Shown piece by piece: positions 49,481 to 59,772 of a DNA stretch of 64,000 bases. A model generated the notes under the pieces. The model ran no database searches. It saw only the letters and a list, made by a program, of their open reading frames with translations, and had not been told where the DNA came from. Positions within the stretch are counted from its first letter, which is position 1. Each line of letters opens with the position of its first letter. The position numbers were made by a program, and so were the translations under genes. Source of the DNA: Akanthomyces muscarius (Eukaryota; Ascomycota; Sordariomycetes; Hypocreales; Cordycipitaceae); NCBI RefSeq assembly GCF_028009165.1, contig NC_079241.1, positions 1,612,001 through 1,676,000 on the forward strand, written 5' to 3'.

Positions 49481-52400
49481 TCACGTAATCGTGTACCGGC
49501 CGCTCGCGGGCGCCCTGCTGTCCGCGTCCGCCGCCGCAATCGTGCCCTCCTTGAGCAGCCTCGTCAGCTCATTCAGCGCCGAGCCCACTACGAGCTCCGT
49601 GTCGCCCTCAATAAGAATATACAGCTTCGGCTCCGCGCCCTCGGGGACCTCCTTGCCCGCTGCGTAAAAGTTGCCCTTGGTCGTGATGGACGTGCCCGTC
49701 GCCTCGAGAATCTTGGCCACGTTGGTGCGGTTGGTGACGGCCCAGCGCGCCTTTTGCGGAAAGTCGTTGATCTCGAGCGTCGCGTGGAAGGCGCCCGCAT
49801 CGGGGCCCTTGTTGTCGATGGGCTGGCCGGAGCGCAGCTGGCCGGCCTTGCCCAGACGGCTGTTGATGGCGCTGACGGCCGAGCTGACCTTGTCGAGCGG
49901 GTTGTTGCCGGCGCTGCCCTTGGCGCCGCCGCCGGGGTTGGTGGCCACGACGCCGGATGTCTTGATGACGGGCTCGTTGACCGCGGTCTCGGCCTTGGCG
50001 GCGTCGCGGGACTGAACGCCAGACGCAGCGGCCTTGATGGCGTCCAGGGCGCGCTCGTGATTGGCTTCGTCGGTTTCCTTCTTTTCCTCCTTCTTTTCTT
50101 CCTCGTCTTCGCCTTCGGCCTTGTGCGTCTTGCGCTCGCGCATGCGTGCCGCTTCGCGCTCCTGGTCGAGACGATCCAGACCCTTGCCGCCAAAGCCAGA
50201 TGTATCCTTGGCCTTGCCAGACTTGACCTTTTCGCGGTGCGCCTTGCGCATCTCGTTGAGGCGCGCGGGCACGGGCTGCTCGCTCTGCTCCAGGGCCTTG
50301 GCAATGCCTGGCGCGCAGCTCTCCTGCTCCGGCGTGATGAATGTCACGGCAACGCCAGTGTTTCCGGCACGGCCTGTACGGCCGGCACGGTGAACATAGT
50401 CTTCCAGATGATTGGGTGCGTCATAGTTGATGACGAGCTTTAGTTGCTTAACGTCTAAACCTCGAGCAGCAACGGATGTCGCAATGAGAATGGGGACGAT
50501 GCCCTTTTTAAAGTCGGAGATTGTAGAATCACGGTCAATCTGGTCCTTGCCACCGTGAATGGACATGCAAGGATAACCCTTGCCCATGAGCTCTTTGAGC
50601 AAGTCGTCGGCCTTTTCTTGGCGCTCAACAAAGATTAATGAACGCGCGTCTTCGTCACGGTCATATAGCTCACCGAGCAGCTCAAGAATGCGATGAAACT
50701 TTGTGTTTTCGTCGCGCACTTCCACAATCTGCTCAATTTCCTTGGCCACGACACTGCGCCCACCGACAGTAATCTCCACGGGGCTCTTGAGAACCTTCTT
50801 CGTGAGCGAGTCAATAATGCGTGGCATCGTGGCGGAGAAGAGAATCGTCTGTTTATCGGGGCGCATGTTGGCAAATATCTTCATTACCTGTGGCTCGAAG
50901 CCCATGTCAAACATTCGATCCGCCTCGTCCAAAACGACATAGGTAACTCGTCGCAGGTTCGTGACTCGGCCCTGGTTGGCGGCCAGCAGATCAATCATGC
51001 GGCCAGGCGTGCACACGATAATTTCGGCGCCACGCTTCAGCTCTGCAATCTGGTCGCGAATTGGGGCACCGCCGTAGGCGCAGACGGCACGAAGACCCAT
51101 CATTTTGAGGAACGGCTTGCAGTCGCGATGAATCTGCGTGGCCAGTTCTCGCGTGGGTGTCATGATCAGACTCACGGGACCCTCCGACTCTTTCAGAGGA
51201 GGCTGATCTTTAATGTGACGAAACATGGGCAGTAAAAAGGCCATGGTCTTTCCGGAACCAGTCTTAGCGACGCCAACGACATCGCGGCCAGACATGAGAG
51301 CGGGAATGGCCTGCATTTGAATTGATGTCGGCTTCTCAAACCCCATGTTGTCAATCACATCCAGCGTCTGTCGGGTGAGACCGCATTGAGCCCATTTCTG
51401 CACAGGCTTCGGGACATCTTTGCCATTGACCTTGATGCCGTCGAGTTCTGCTCGAAGTTCTGCCACTTCGGTCTCGTTGAGTTCGCTGAGCTCGACGGGC
51501 TCCACCCAAAAGTTCTTTCGGATAGGCTGAATATCAATCTTGTTGTAGTCGACCGTGGGAATCTCCTTTTTCTTGCGCTTATTGGCCATGGCCAGCACAG
51601 CACTAGCGTCGGCGCCGTCATTATCCACCTCGTATCTATTGTCGTCGTCGCTAAAGTATGCTTCGGGCTCTGGCAGCTTCTTGACTGTAGACGTCTTTTT
51701 GGCGACAGGGGGTTGGACTTCTTTTTCCTGCAGGTGGTCCATGAAGGCGTCCAGGGGATCCACGTCGTCCTCTTCCTCGTCAACCTCCATATTTTGTTCT
51801 TCGGCGGCAGTGCCATTCGTAGCTGGAGCGGCGTCTGTCATGGCTTGATCGCCGTCGGCCTCTTTTGCAGCCTCTTCCTCGGCCTGCAAGCGTCTCTCGT
51901 GTGCGGCGCGAGCAGCAGCGGCAGCCTCTTCTTCGGTTTCGGCAAACTCGTTGCCATCGTCGTCATCATCGTCATCTTGGTCCACATATGGCGTGTCATC
52001 TGCCTCCAGGGGTAGGTTAGGCAGCTTGGTCAGCTTACGATGTGTAGTCTCCTCTTCATCCAGATCGAGCTTTCGCTTGCTGGGAAGCTTGTCGTCGCCT
52101 TGAGACTTGCCAAACCCGAAAGCGCTCGTCTTGGCGCGATTGGCCGGCAGCGCAGAAGCGGTGGACTGCTTGACTGGGACGGGAAGTGTCGCTGGCTCAG
52201 CCTTGATGGAGCCAAGTATAGACTTTGTCGAATCTTGTGTTCTCGCAGCTGATTTTTTAGCGATGCTCTTGGGATCAAACTTGCCAGCGTACGGTCGTAC
52301 GGGGGACGCATTTCCAGAGTCCGGGCCGGGTGTGGGAGAGGCGACGGACGAAAGGACAGGCGATGCAGCATCGGGGGCAACGCCGCTGGCTTTCTTGTCC

Positions 52401-53065
52401 ATTTCTGCCAGCAGGTTGCGAGTTTGGCTCGGGTTGACCTCTTTTTGCTTTTGTGCCTCCTGCTCCTTTTTCTTCTTCCACGCCTCGAGCTTAGCTAGAC
52501 GTTCGGCTTTCTTCTTCTCGGCATCGGTCTGGGCGGCTGTGGCGCCGGCCTGTTTGGCGGCATCGTCTGGGATCCGACCGCTGTCTGGACGGGGCGTGTT
52601 TCTGCCTCGGCTGTCGCTGCGATTGCTGCGGGAGTCAGCCCCTCGGGAGTCTCTGCCACGCGAGTCATCTCGCCTTCTGTCATCACGGCTTCTGTTGCGC
52701 CGGCCATCAGGCGAGCGCGCCCGGCCGTCATGGCGGTCTCGCGAGCGGCGCCTATCACGGCCACCGCGGTAGCGATCTTGATCTCTGTCTATGGAGCGGG
52801 AACGATCTCGGCGGCGGTAGTTTTCTCGGTCACGGCCGGCGTCTCGGTCGCGATATCGTCGCTGCGATGTAAATCCTGCGTTAGTATGGCCGCTACTGTG
52901 GTAAGAGCGAGCATAGCGTTGTCGTACCTCTGGTGTACGCGATCGGGAGCGCCTGCGATAGCCTCTGTCGTCGCGACGATCGCGCGGTCGTCGGTCGTCA
53001 CGCTGTCGGCGCGCGCCGTGGCTGCCCGCCGGGCTTGGTGAGCGCGAGTCTCTTGGCCGAGCCAT
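49481..53065 (-). CDS. PRP5: DEAD-box splicing helicase Prp5
   Basis: Preferred CDS complement(49481..52861, 52928..53065); 1172 aa. The 66-nt segment 52862-52927 has a GTACGA donor, a perfect TACTAAC branch point (52880-52886) and a CAG acceptor, yet is a multiple of three without a stop, so a 1194-aa unspliced form is also readable. The N-terminal ~170 residues are Arg/Asp/Ser-rich (RS-like). Acidic and coiled-coil regions follow. The helicase core has [12 protein letters not shown] (Q motif), [26 protein letters not shown] and [10 protein letters not shown]. The C-terminal extension is Lys/Glu-rich, then folds as in Prp5 orthologues. Prp5 remodels U2 snRNP and proofreads the branch site during prespliceosome assembly. 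Confidence 0.95.
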   Translation of the reverse strand: MARPRDSRSPSPAGSHGARRQRDDRRPRDRRDDRGYRRRSRSRTPEVRQRYARSYHSSGHTNAGFTSQRRYRDRDAGRDRENYRRRDRSRSIDRDQDRYRGGRDRRRSRDRHDGRARSPDGRRNRSRDDRRRDDSRGRDSRGADSRSNRSDSRGRNTPRPDSGRIPDDAAKQAGATAAQTDAEKKKAERLAKLEAWKKKKEQEAQKQKEVNPSQTRNLLAEMDKKASGVAPDAASPVLSSVASPTPGPDSGNASPVRPYAGKFDPKSIAKKSAARTQDSTKSILGSIKAEPATLPVPVKQSTASALPANRAKTSAFGFGKSQGDDKLPSKRKLDLDEEETTHRKLTKLPNLPLEADDTPYVDQDDDDDDDGNEFAETEEEAAAAARAAHERRLQAEEEAAKEADGDQAMTDAAPATNGTAAEEQNMEVDEEEDDVDPLDAFMDHLQEKEVQPPVAKKTSTVKKLPEPEAYFSDDDNRYEVDNDGADASAVLAMANKRKKKEIPTVDYNKIDIQPIRKNFWVEPVELSELNETEVAELRAELDGIKVNGKDVPKPVQKWAQCGLTRQTLDVIDNMGFEKPTSIQMQAIPALMSGRDVVGVAKTGSGKTMAFLLPMFRHIKDQPPLKESEGPVSLIMTPTRELATQIHRDCKPFLKMMGLRAVCAYGGAPIRDQIAELKRGAEIIVCTPGRMIDLLAANQGRVTNLRRVTYVVLDEADRMFDMGFEPQVMKIFANMRPDKQTILFSATMPRIIDSLTKKVLKSPVEITVGGRSVVAKEIEQIVEVRDENTKFHRILELLGELYDRDEDARSLIFVERQEKADDLLKELMGKGYPCMSIHGGKDQIDRDSTISDFKKGIVPILIATSVAARGLDVKQLKLVINYDAPNHLEDYVHRAGRTGRAGNTGVAVTFITPEQESCAPGIAKALEQSEQPVPARLNEMRKAHREKVKSGKAKDTSGFGGKGLDRLDQEREAARMRERKTHKAEGEDEEEKKEEKKETDEANHERALDAIKAAASGVQSRDAAKAETAVNEPVIKTSGVVATNPGGGAKGSAGNNPLDKVSSAVSAINSRLGKAGQLRSGQPIDNKGPDAGAFHATLEINDFPQKARWAVTNRTNVAKILEATGTSITTKGNFYAAGKEVPEGAEPKLYILIEGDTELVVGSALNELTRLLKEGTIAAADADSRAPASGRYTIT

Positions 53066-54284
53066 CTTTTTGGTGGACGGTTGCTCTCGCGATGGCTCAG
53101 CGAGACACTAGAAGGAACCTGTGTTGGTGAAATGATCTATGTTTGAGGACTGCGAAACGCTTGTGTCGCGGTGCGTACTCCTGGGAATCTCTGTCGGCGC
53201 TCTGTCGGAAGAGCTACCCCTGTATCTCCAGACTTTCCGAAAATGGTGCGCAAGCCGTTTCCGTATCAAACGCAGTAGCTAAGTGGTCTCTTGATTCGCG
53301 CCAGGCTCTGAATTGCGAGGGCGGGATAATGCCAGCGCTAGAAAAGATGTCAAGACCCAGACTGTGGCGGGTGGAAATTTTGGCCGACAAGGCAGCACGG
53401 CTGAGCCCCACTGGTTACAGATGATGACATGCGCCGTGTATTACCACGTCTTGTGCGAATCAGCAGAATGCGTAATTTGCGGAGAACACATATAAACCCT
53501 TGTCTTTGCGTTTTCTCTCAAGTCAGCCAATTTGATTCGTACCGTTCAAATTTCAAGCTGACAGTGCCTGCAGCAAGTCTAAATAGAGCAGAGAGCGGAA
53601 CAGCGAAAGGAGAAGCAAGCAAGATGCTAACGATATTAATCGTCATAAGAAAAAATCAATGAAGGGCAGAAAATAGTAAAAGTGAAGGAAATAAGAATAG
53701 GAACAAGAATAAGGAAATAGAGCAGATTGGCAGATGGACAAATGATGAATGGACAAGTGTGAGAACTCAAGAGCGAGACCGCCGTTGGAAGACCAAGGCT
53801 TAGATAAGGTGTAGGTATCTTGCTAATGTGTGTGGGTCTGCTCTGATGGCAAATGGAGGATCGGACAAATAGGAGACATTAAAGGGCGGGATCTGTCGAA
53901 GATATACTGAGTTGCTTTCCGAACTTTATTATGGCCTAGATAGGGCCGCGAGCCAGCGGCGCAGAGGCTGGGAGCCGACTTATTATTTCTTCCGTGATCA
54001 ATATATTCATTATTGATAAATGCTAGCTTCCTCTCAGCTATCACAGCCACACTCTTGCTATTTATTCTTCCAACTAATTCGTAATAATCGCGACTCGTTT
54101 GACAGAGAATGATATCGTAAATGCGTGCGTTAGCAGTGTTCGCCACGGGCGTGGAGATTGGACTTACCAGCTATATGGCTGTCCAACTTGCTCACACCAT
54201 TGGTGGTGCTTAGATTGGGACGCCGGCACCACCTTGTCCCAACCTGCAACAATTGATACAGATGTGAAAGGTTAAAGAGAGAGA
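53066..54284. other. Intergenic, entry to the accessory region
   Basis: PRP5 promoter side, then A/G-rich sequence (53640-53720) and no recognisable gene. Confidence 0.5.
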
Positions 54285-54657
54285 GAGCATTCGGAGTGCG
54301 ATTCGAACACACGGTACGGGACCTCCAAGTGAATTTTAGCACCATCCGAATTTTGGCCGAAGCCGGGCATGAAGCCAACCAGGGAGAAAAGGCCGAAGCC
54401 AACCAGGGAGAAAAGGCCGAAGCCAACCAGGGATAAAAGGCCGAAGCCAACCAGAGAGAAAGAGGCCGAAGCCAACCAGGGAGAAAAGGCCAAAGCCAAC
54501 CAGAGAAAAAGAGGCCGAAGCCAACCAGGGATAAAAGGCCGAAGCCAACCAGAGAAAAAGAGGCCGAAGCCAACCAGAAAGAAGTGAGGCCGAAGCCAAC
54601 CAGGGATAAAAGGCCGAAGCCAACCAGAGAGAAAGAAATACATTATGAGTTTCCCCA
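54285..54657 (-). repeat. Repeat copy A: tRNA-like cloverleaf plus minisatellite (left inverted arm)
   Basis: On the minus strand the order is: flank with GGGGAAACT, ten units of a 24-26 bp minisatellite with core GGTTGGCTTCGGCC and pyrimidine spacers, a junction CCCGGCTTCGGCCAAAA, then the cloverleaf. It is nearly identical in reverse complement to copy C at 61130-61480. Read as protein it gives artefactual Trp/Leu/Phe-rich ORFs. Confidence 0.9.
54289..54351 (-). other. tRNA-like cloverleaf of copy A
   Basis: 63 nt. The outer stem ATTCGGA/TCCGAAT has 7 perfect pairs. Then follow a D-arm-like hairpin (GGTG/CACT), a short third hairpin (GGT/ACC) and a T-arm (GTGTG-TTCGAAT-CGCAC). The T loop matches a pol III B box (GTTCGAATC). 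The anticodon arm is too short for a working tRNA. Confidence 0.6.
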
Positions 54658-54840
54658 TTAGGTATTTAAATGAGCTTTCGCTCAGTTCTCAGATTTGGCT
54701 GATTTACTGCCAGCGGCGGCAGACAGTCGAGCTTTCGCGCGGTCGATCGATTCTTGGATGTGCGGGAACCGAAGGCCCGTGCCGTCGTAAGTTTTTGCCG
54801 CTCGGCCGGGTGCGAAATAGGGCAGGTCCTAATGATCAGG

Positions 54841-57122
54841 TTAGAGAAGAGCCGCGTGGAGAATGACGGGTATAAATATTTTTGAACGGACCACCAACCA
54901 CTCCGCGCTGACAGGAGACACGACCTCGAGCAAGACTCGTCCACCAGCTCTTTGCAGAGTGTTATAAACAACCCACTCGGAATGGGACTGAATGGCGGCG
55001 CTGTGTGGCTCCACCATGGCCTCCACGCCAGCGTAGACAGTCAAGTAGATGTCTTCTCTCCTTCGAACCACGGCGAGATTCGTACAGAAGGCAGTTGCCA
55101 ATGCCTTGAGCACCCGTGGGAACTGGGATGTTGTCAACCGCAAGTTCAAATTGGGCCATTTGAAGTGCTGGTCACTTCGCAGCTGCTTGACCAAACGCCA
55201 GCGGGACATGACGATCCTCTCCAAGACATCCATGTCCAGGAAGTGATCCTCGCACCACTGACGCAGCATGTAAGCCTTATTGCCAGCCAACATCTCTCGA
55301 ACCCGCATGAAGTAGTCCCATGCAGTCAACAACGCAAGGTGGTCTGATCCTCGGCATTTCCAACGTGTCCTGATGTGATCAGAGGCGAAGCGGAACCCCG
55401 GTTCAGCTTTGAAGATTGACCTTGTGTCGTTGCAAATTGCAGCCAGGGTGACCATTTCCGAAAGGCATCCTAGCTTCTGTCCCTCCACGAGCGCGCCGTA
55501 CTAGATCGGCTCAATTGGCAGGACGGAAGCAGCGATTCCCTTACTATTGACTTTGTTGTCAGGTCCAAGAAACCCCCTAATGGTAAAGAAGTTAGCTATG
55601 CATGGGCCATTCTTCAAATTCAAATAACGTACCAGTCAAGAAGGTTCTGAGCCGCACGACTGAACGACTCGGGACACGGGCGTGTGAGCCAGTCAAAGTC
55701 AACGACCTTGTTGTACCCAGCAGACGTGAGCTTCAGAATAGCGCTGTCGATCGGCTGCGTTAGGATCTTTGGCTGAGTGGACGGAGACATGTCCTCAAAG
55801 CCAGCTTTAGTATAAAGACGGAAGCAAATGCCGTCCTGGGTTCGGCCGGCGCGGCCCTTCCTCTGGTTGGCAGACGCTTGCGAAATGCTCTCAACGCGGA
55901 GATCGTACATTCCAAGCCGGGGGTTGTATACCTGCTGCTTGGCGATGCCCGTATCGACAACATAGACGATACCGTCAATCGTCAAGCTTGCTTCGGCAAT
56001 GTTGGTGGCGACAATACATTGCCTGGGTCCTTTCGGGTCCAGCACTATTTGTTGCTGAGAACCTGCCAGCTTCGAATACAAGGCCCTCATCTCCATCTTG
56101 CGAGTGTTCACACGAAGATACTCGATGATTTTGAGGATTTCCGATTGCCCGGGCGCGAATACAAGAATGTGGCCAGGTGGCAGCTTTTCGTGGATGTACA
56201 CCACCGTTTGGGCAGCTGAAATGATGACACTGGGTGTCTCGCTACCAGACCTGAGGTACTTGACGTCCACATTGAAACTTCTCTGAGAATGTTGTCAGTA
56301 ACTTCTATGTTTGCAAATAGCGGGAGAGTGAAAGATGAAAAAGACAGGGAAGACGTGAGTAAGAGTTGAAATGGAGAGTTTGACTTACGCCAGGAATGTG
56401 GACAGCTGGACAGTTCTGGTAGAACTTTTGGAACGTGCCGGCATTCAAAGTAGCCGACATCACGATTGTCTGTTCAAGTATTGTTAGCTCATATATCCTG
56501 ATTCAAGTTTCGTGCAGTGGCATCTGACCTGGAGATCGTCGGTGTCACGGGCTCTCTTGATTTTCTTGAGCAGGGCTAGAAGCACATCAAGCTCCACAGT
56601 TCGCTCGTGTGCTTCGTCAATGATGACGACGCCGATCTTGCTCAGCGCTTCGTCGTGCATGAGCTCGGCCAGGAGCACGCCTTCGGTCACGTACTCAATC
56701 CTGGTGTTCTCCGAAGAGGCCGTGTCGCCGCCGACCTTGTAGCCCACCTCCTTGCCGAGAACGACATCCGCCTCCTCAGAAACTCTCCTGGCCAAGCTTG
56801 TTGCTGCAATGCGACGCGGCTGGGTGCAGACGACCCGTAGACCCGACGCAAACTCATCTTGGAGGATGAGTTGGGGAACTTGCGTGGACTTCCCGGAGCC
56901 AGTGTCGCTTGTCAGGACGAGGTACGCGTTGCCGTGGTATGTCTCGAGTATCTTGTCCAGATTGACGTATACTGGGAGCTTGCGACGGTTTTCGAGAAGC
57001 TTTCGGTGCTTAGCGGACCACTTCTTACCCGTCAAAAAATTGACAGGGCCGTCCTCGACGGCACGAATCTTGGCGGCGGTGGCCTTGTAGCGGGCGATGG
57101 GAGCAATCTCAGTAGAAGACAT
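54841..57122 (-). pseudogene. Prp43-like DEAH-box RNA helicase gene with one in-frame TAG
   Basis: Exons complement(54841..55576, 55633..56282, 56389..56469, 56529..57122); 687 codons with a TAG at 55501-55503 (codon 467). Helicase motifs are otherwise intact: SDTGSGKST, CTQPRR, DEAHER, SAT, VATNIAEASLTIDG and QRKGRAGRT. The C-terminal HA2/winged-helix and OB-fold blocks follow, including SHSEWVVYN and SAEWLV. The first intron has an unusual GTCAGA donor. Alignment by eye to Prp43 puts the TAG at an ordinary residue position just after PIEP (PLDP in Prp43), so it reads as a nonsense change. Without it the protein would be about 686 residues, shorter and more diverged than Prp43. It could still yield a 466-residue product with both RecA domains. 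Probably a duplicated, decaying paralogue. Confidence 0.8.
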
Positions 57123-57203
57123 TGTGAAATTTTTTTAAATGTTTAAAAGAGGTAGAGGAAACCTGAAATTTTTAAAAAGTGTGTTGCTGGTGCGGGTGCT
57201 TGT

Positions 57204-57224
57204 GGTGTGTGTGTGTGTGTGTGT
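57204..57224. repeat. (GT)n microsatellite
   Basis: Short GT tract about 85 bp upstream of the DEAH helicase ATG, in the space shared with the divergent orphan gene. Confidence 0.8.
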
Positions 57225-57524
57225 GATGTGTTTGTGTATCTGTGGAAGAACGAGTTAGTAGGATATGTACTCTCTTAACGGTGGGCCCCAGGCAGATTAA
57301 CGTTCAATCTGTCAAGCTGGTCATTTTGTGCTCACCGGGGATTTTTGAACGAATAGAATCGTGCAAATTGTGTGGCACTTCCCCACATTTATTAGCGAGT
57401 GACATCTGCCCTATCTAAGTCACTAGTCTCCGTGCGATCCGCCTCATCCTCAGTCAAATTCTCCCATTATATTCAAAGATCCTACAATCGCCTCGAGCTG
57501 CCCCTTCAATACAAATATTTCAAC

Positions 57525-58241
57525 ATGACATACAGCAGAGTGTGGGAGGCTGGCGTCGCACGACTCCGCAGGGAGTGTAGATTGGTCAACCTTCGAAGCC
57601 TGCATTTTCATGCTTCGCGAACAGAGATTAAGGCTCTCTGCATGGCGAAGCTTAGCAATACGCGAGGCGTCATTTTTCACTGGCGGCGAGACGGTGTCAA
57701 GCCCGGGAATAAACATCTTAGTTGGGTGTTTATCCAAACGGAAAATCAGATCGCACGCGACGCAGCCATCGGTGAGCTCAAGGATCTGCTGGTCAGGCAC
57801 AGGCCTGTCTCGGTTGGTGCAGCCAGCCGTAATGCAGTAAGTACAAGATTTTCCTACCCGAATCTGGACTGTGTGAGCGCAAGTCATTTACAGCTGTAGC
57901 GCGCTCCGCGGGCACTGCGTACGCAGAATAGGACTGCGTCTGCCGCTGGTTCTTCCAATACCACCACCGCCGCCATCACTGCACCCCCCCTTGCGCCTCC
58001 TGCGCCCCCAACTATTACCGCTACCGCCGCCGACGCCGCCATTACTGCAGCCCCCATTGCGCTTCTCCCACCCCCAACTACTACTGCTGCTGCGGATAGC
58101 TCTTCTTCCACTACTGCTATTGTTGCACCCTCCAGCAGTGAGATTGCCATCGTCAGAAACGCTGGGGAAACAGACGAGGAACGCCGCCTGGTGCCACTTG
58201 CCGTCAGATCTAAGGACGATGAGGAATCGGAAAGCGAATAA
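57525..58241 (+). CDS. Orphan protein, 208 aa, Ala/Pro/Thr-rich C-terminal half
   Basis: CDS join(57525..57836, 57927..58241); 208 aa. It starts at the first in-frame ATG (MTYSRVWEAGVARLRRE). Exon 1 gives a compact, basic, globular-looking region (GVIFHWRRDGVKPGNKHLSW, QIARDAAIGELKDLL). The 90-nt intron has GTAAGT and CAG ends and contains a stop, so splicing is required. Exon 2 is low-complexity Ala/Pro/Thr/Ser, then an acidic tail ending DDEESESE. I do not recognise the family. The frame stays open upstream of 57525 without an ATG, so a 5' exon may be missing. It is divergent from the broken DEAH helicase. Confidence 0.55.
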
Positions 58242-58338
58242 ATCCGTGGTACTACCGAAAGCTACAGGATACCAACGGGCGAAAGCCTCAATTCATACCT
58301 AAAAGGCGAAAGCCTTTTGACTTGTGACTTTCACAGTA

Positions 58339-58548
58339 GGCTTCGGCCTTTCTCTCTGGTTGGCTCCGGCCTTTCTCTCTGGTTGGCTCCGGCCTCACTT
58401 CTTTCTGGTTGGCTTCGGCCTTTCTTCTTTCTGGTTGGCTTCGGCCTTTTCTCCCTGGTTGGTTTCATACCCGGCTTCGGCCAAAAACCGCGGATGGCCT
58501 TGCCGAGCCAGCAGGCAACTTGTTGCCGGGGGTTAGAATCCCTCTCCG
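58339..58548 (+). repeat. Repeat copy B: diverged minisatellite plus cloverleaf
   Basis: About five units with core GGTTGGCT(T/C)CGGCC, then the conserved junction CCCGGCTTCGGCCAAAA, then the cloverleaf. Same orientation as copy C, inside the block bounded by A and C. Its tRNA-like part differs strongly in sequence from A and C. Confidence 0.85.
58491..58548 (+). other. tRNA-like cloverleaf of copy B
   Basis: 58 nt: outer stem CGGA/TCCG, D-arm-like GGC/GCC around an 8-nt loop, third hairpin GGCAA-CTTG-TTGCC, T-arm GGGGG-TTAGAAT-CCCTC. Same arm order as in A and C with different bases; the T-stem end pair G/C is kept with one weak position. Confidence 0.5.
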
Positions 58549-59596
58549 TTTAGGCTACTCCCAAGAGGTTCTACTTCGCTTGGTTCTATCGTTATTGTGT
58601 CTCGATGCATTCGCCTTGAGTCTCTGTTTGTACGGAGACACCGGACGTTACGTCACTGCGACTAGCAAGTCCTCTGTGTAGGCAGGTAGGTTGTCCTTCC
58701 GAAGTTCTCCGTGAGCATCGCTAATCTTTCTTGTATGATCTCTCAACCGCCTCGTCCCCAACTACGACTGCGCCGACCGGCTGCATATACAATAATCTAC
58801 CACCTCCGGGACTCGCCAAGGTTTTGTTCCGTCTTTTGCAGAGGTATAATTCACGCTGTACAACACACCTTACATGATCTGAACGCTGTTCGGGTAGGAC
58901 TGGGAATAGCATTGGAAAAGATTCAGCACCACTTTTCGCGTGCAAGCGGCTTGAATTTTTTTGCTCGTGTTATTAGGCTGTCATTCTACAAATTTTATCC
59001 ATAAAGAAGGAGCTGCTGAGTTGAAAGAGCCACGACGTGATTCAGCGTGGACACTCAACTGTGTCATAAGTCAGGAAAGAAGTTGATAACGTGTATGGAC
59101 TCTTGGTCATTGCTCGGTGGCAAATTGTCGCTTTTTTATGGGAGTTGGGAGTTTCGGCTGGTCATTGTGAGGAGACTCTATTTTCGCAGCCAAGTTGAGC
59201 CTGCATTTTCGCCGATTGTTTGAGAAGTTTATTAGTATGGATATCCAACATCTCTCTTTTTCTCCCAGCAAAGCGAGCTACGCAGTACTTCGAGGGCTCG
59301 CAAAGTCAGAAAAGAATTAAGAACTACTGTGACCACGTATCTCCTCATTTCCGAAATCTTTGTCTGCCTGTGCCGGATGTTGTGTGGAGGTGTTTCGCGA
59401 TACCGCAATCAGGACCTTTCACAGAGCCGTTTGCACCTCACCTGGCATTGACTTCGTAGGCATGCGCCGCTGAGAACATTGAGACTCCGCCATTCGGCAT
59501 CATTGTAGGGCTATTTTTACAAATTCGAAGCCCTAAAAACCCACGGTCATGTAATTTGAAAATCTGTTGTCCTTTCTCTGCCCGCCACAAGCTGTA

Positions 59597-59598
<2 letters not shown>

Positions 59599-59648
<50 letters not shown>
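59599..59648. repeat. (CA)25 microsatellite
   Basis: Twenty-five uninterrupted CA units followed by CAAA repeats, about 125 bp upstream of the ATG of the 417-residue orphan gene. Confidence 0.9.
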
Positions 59649-59652
<4 letters not shown>

Positions 59653-59772
59653 AACAAAAACATTCAGAATATTATCGCCACCATCACCACCACCACCAAA
59701 AAAAAAACAAATAGCAACGTGAGTCAATTACCAAAGCTCATATCAGGCTAGAATCTAACCATAATTTGCAGC

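Noticed and set aside
54366..54640. CRISPR-like array
   Set aside because: Repeats are 24-26 bp tandem minisatellite units; the spacers are 9-12 nt, low-complexity and shared between units, and the genome is eukaryotic.
54272..54658. Trp/Leu/Phe-rich frames over the minisatellites (also 58317-58553 and 61176-61533)
   Set aside because: They only translate the tandem repeat; every frame gives periodic peptides.
55504..55547. 44-nt GTAAGG...CTAG intron that would remove the DEAH gene's TAG
   Set aside because: Its length shifts the frame and it would delete residues that align with Prp43.
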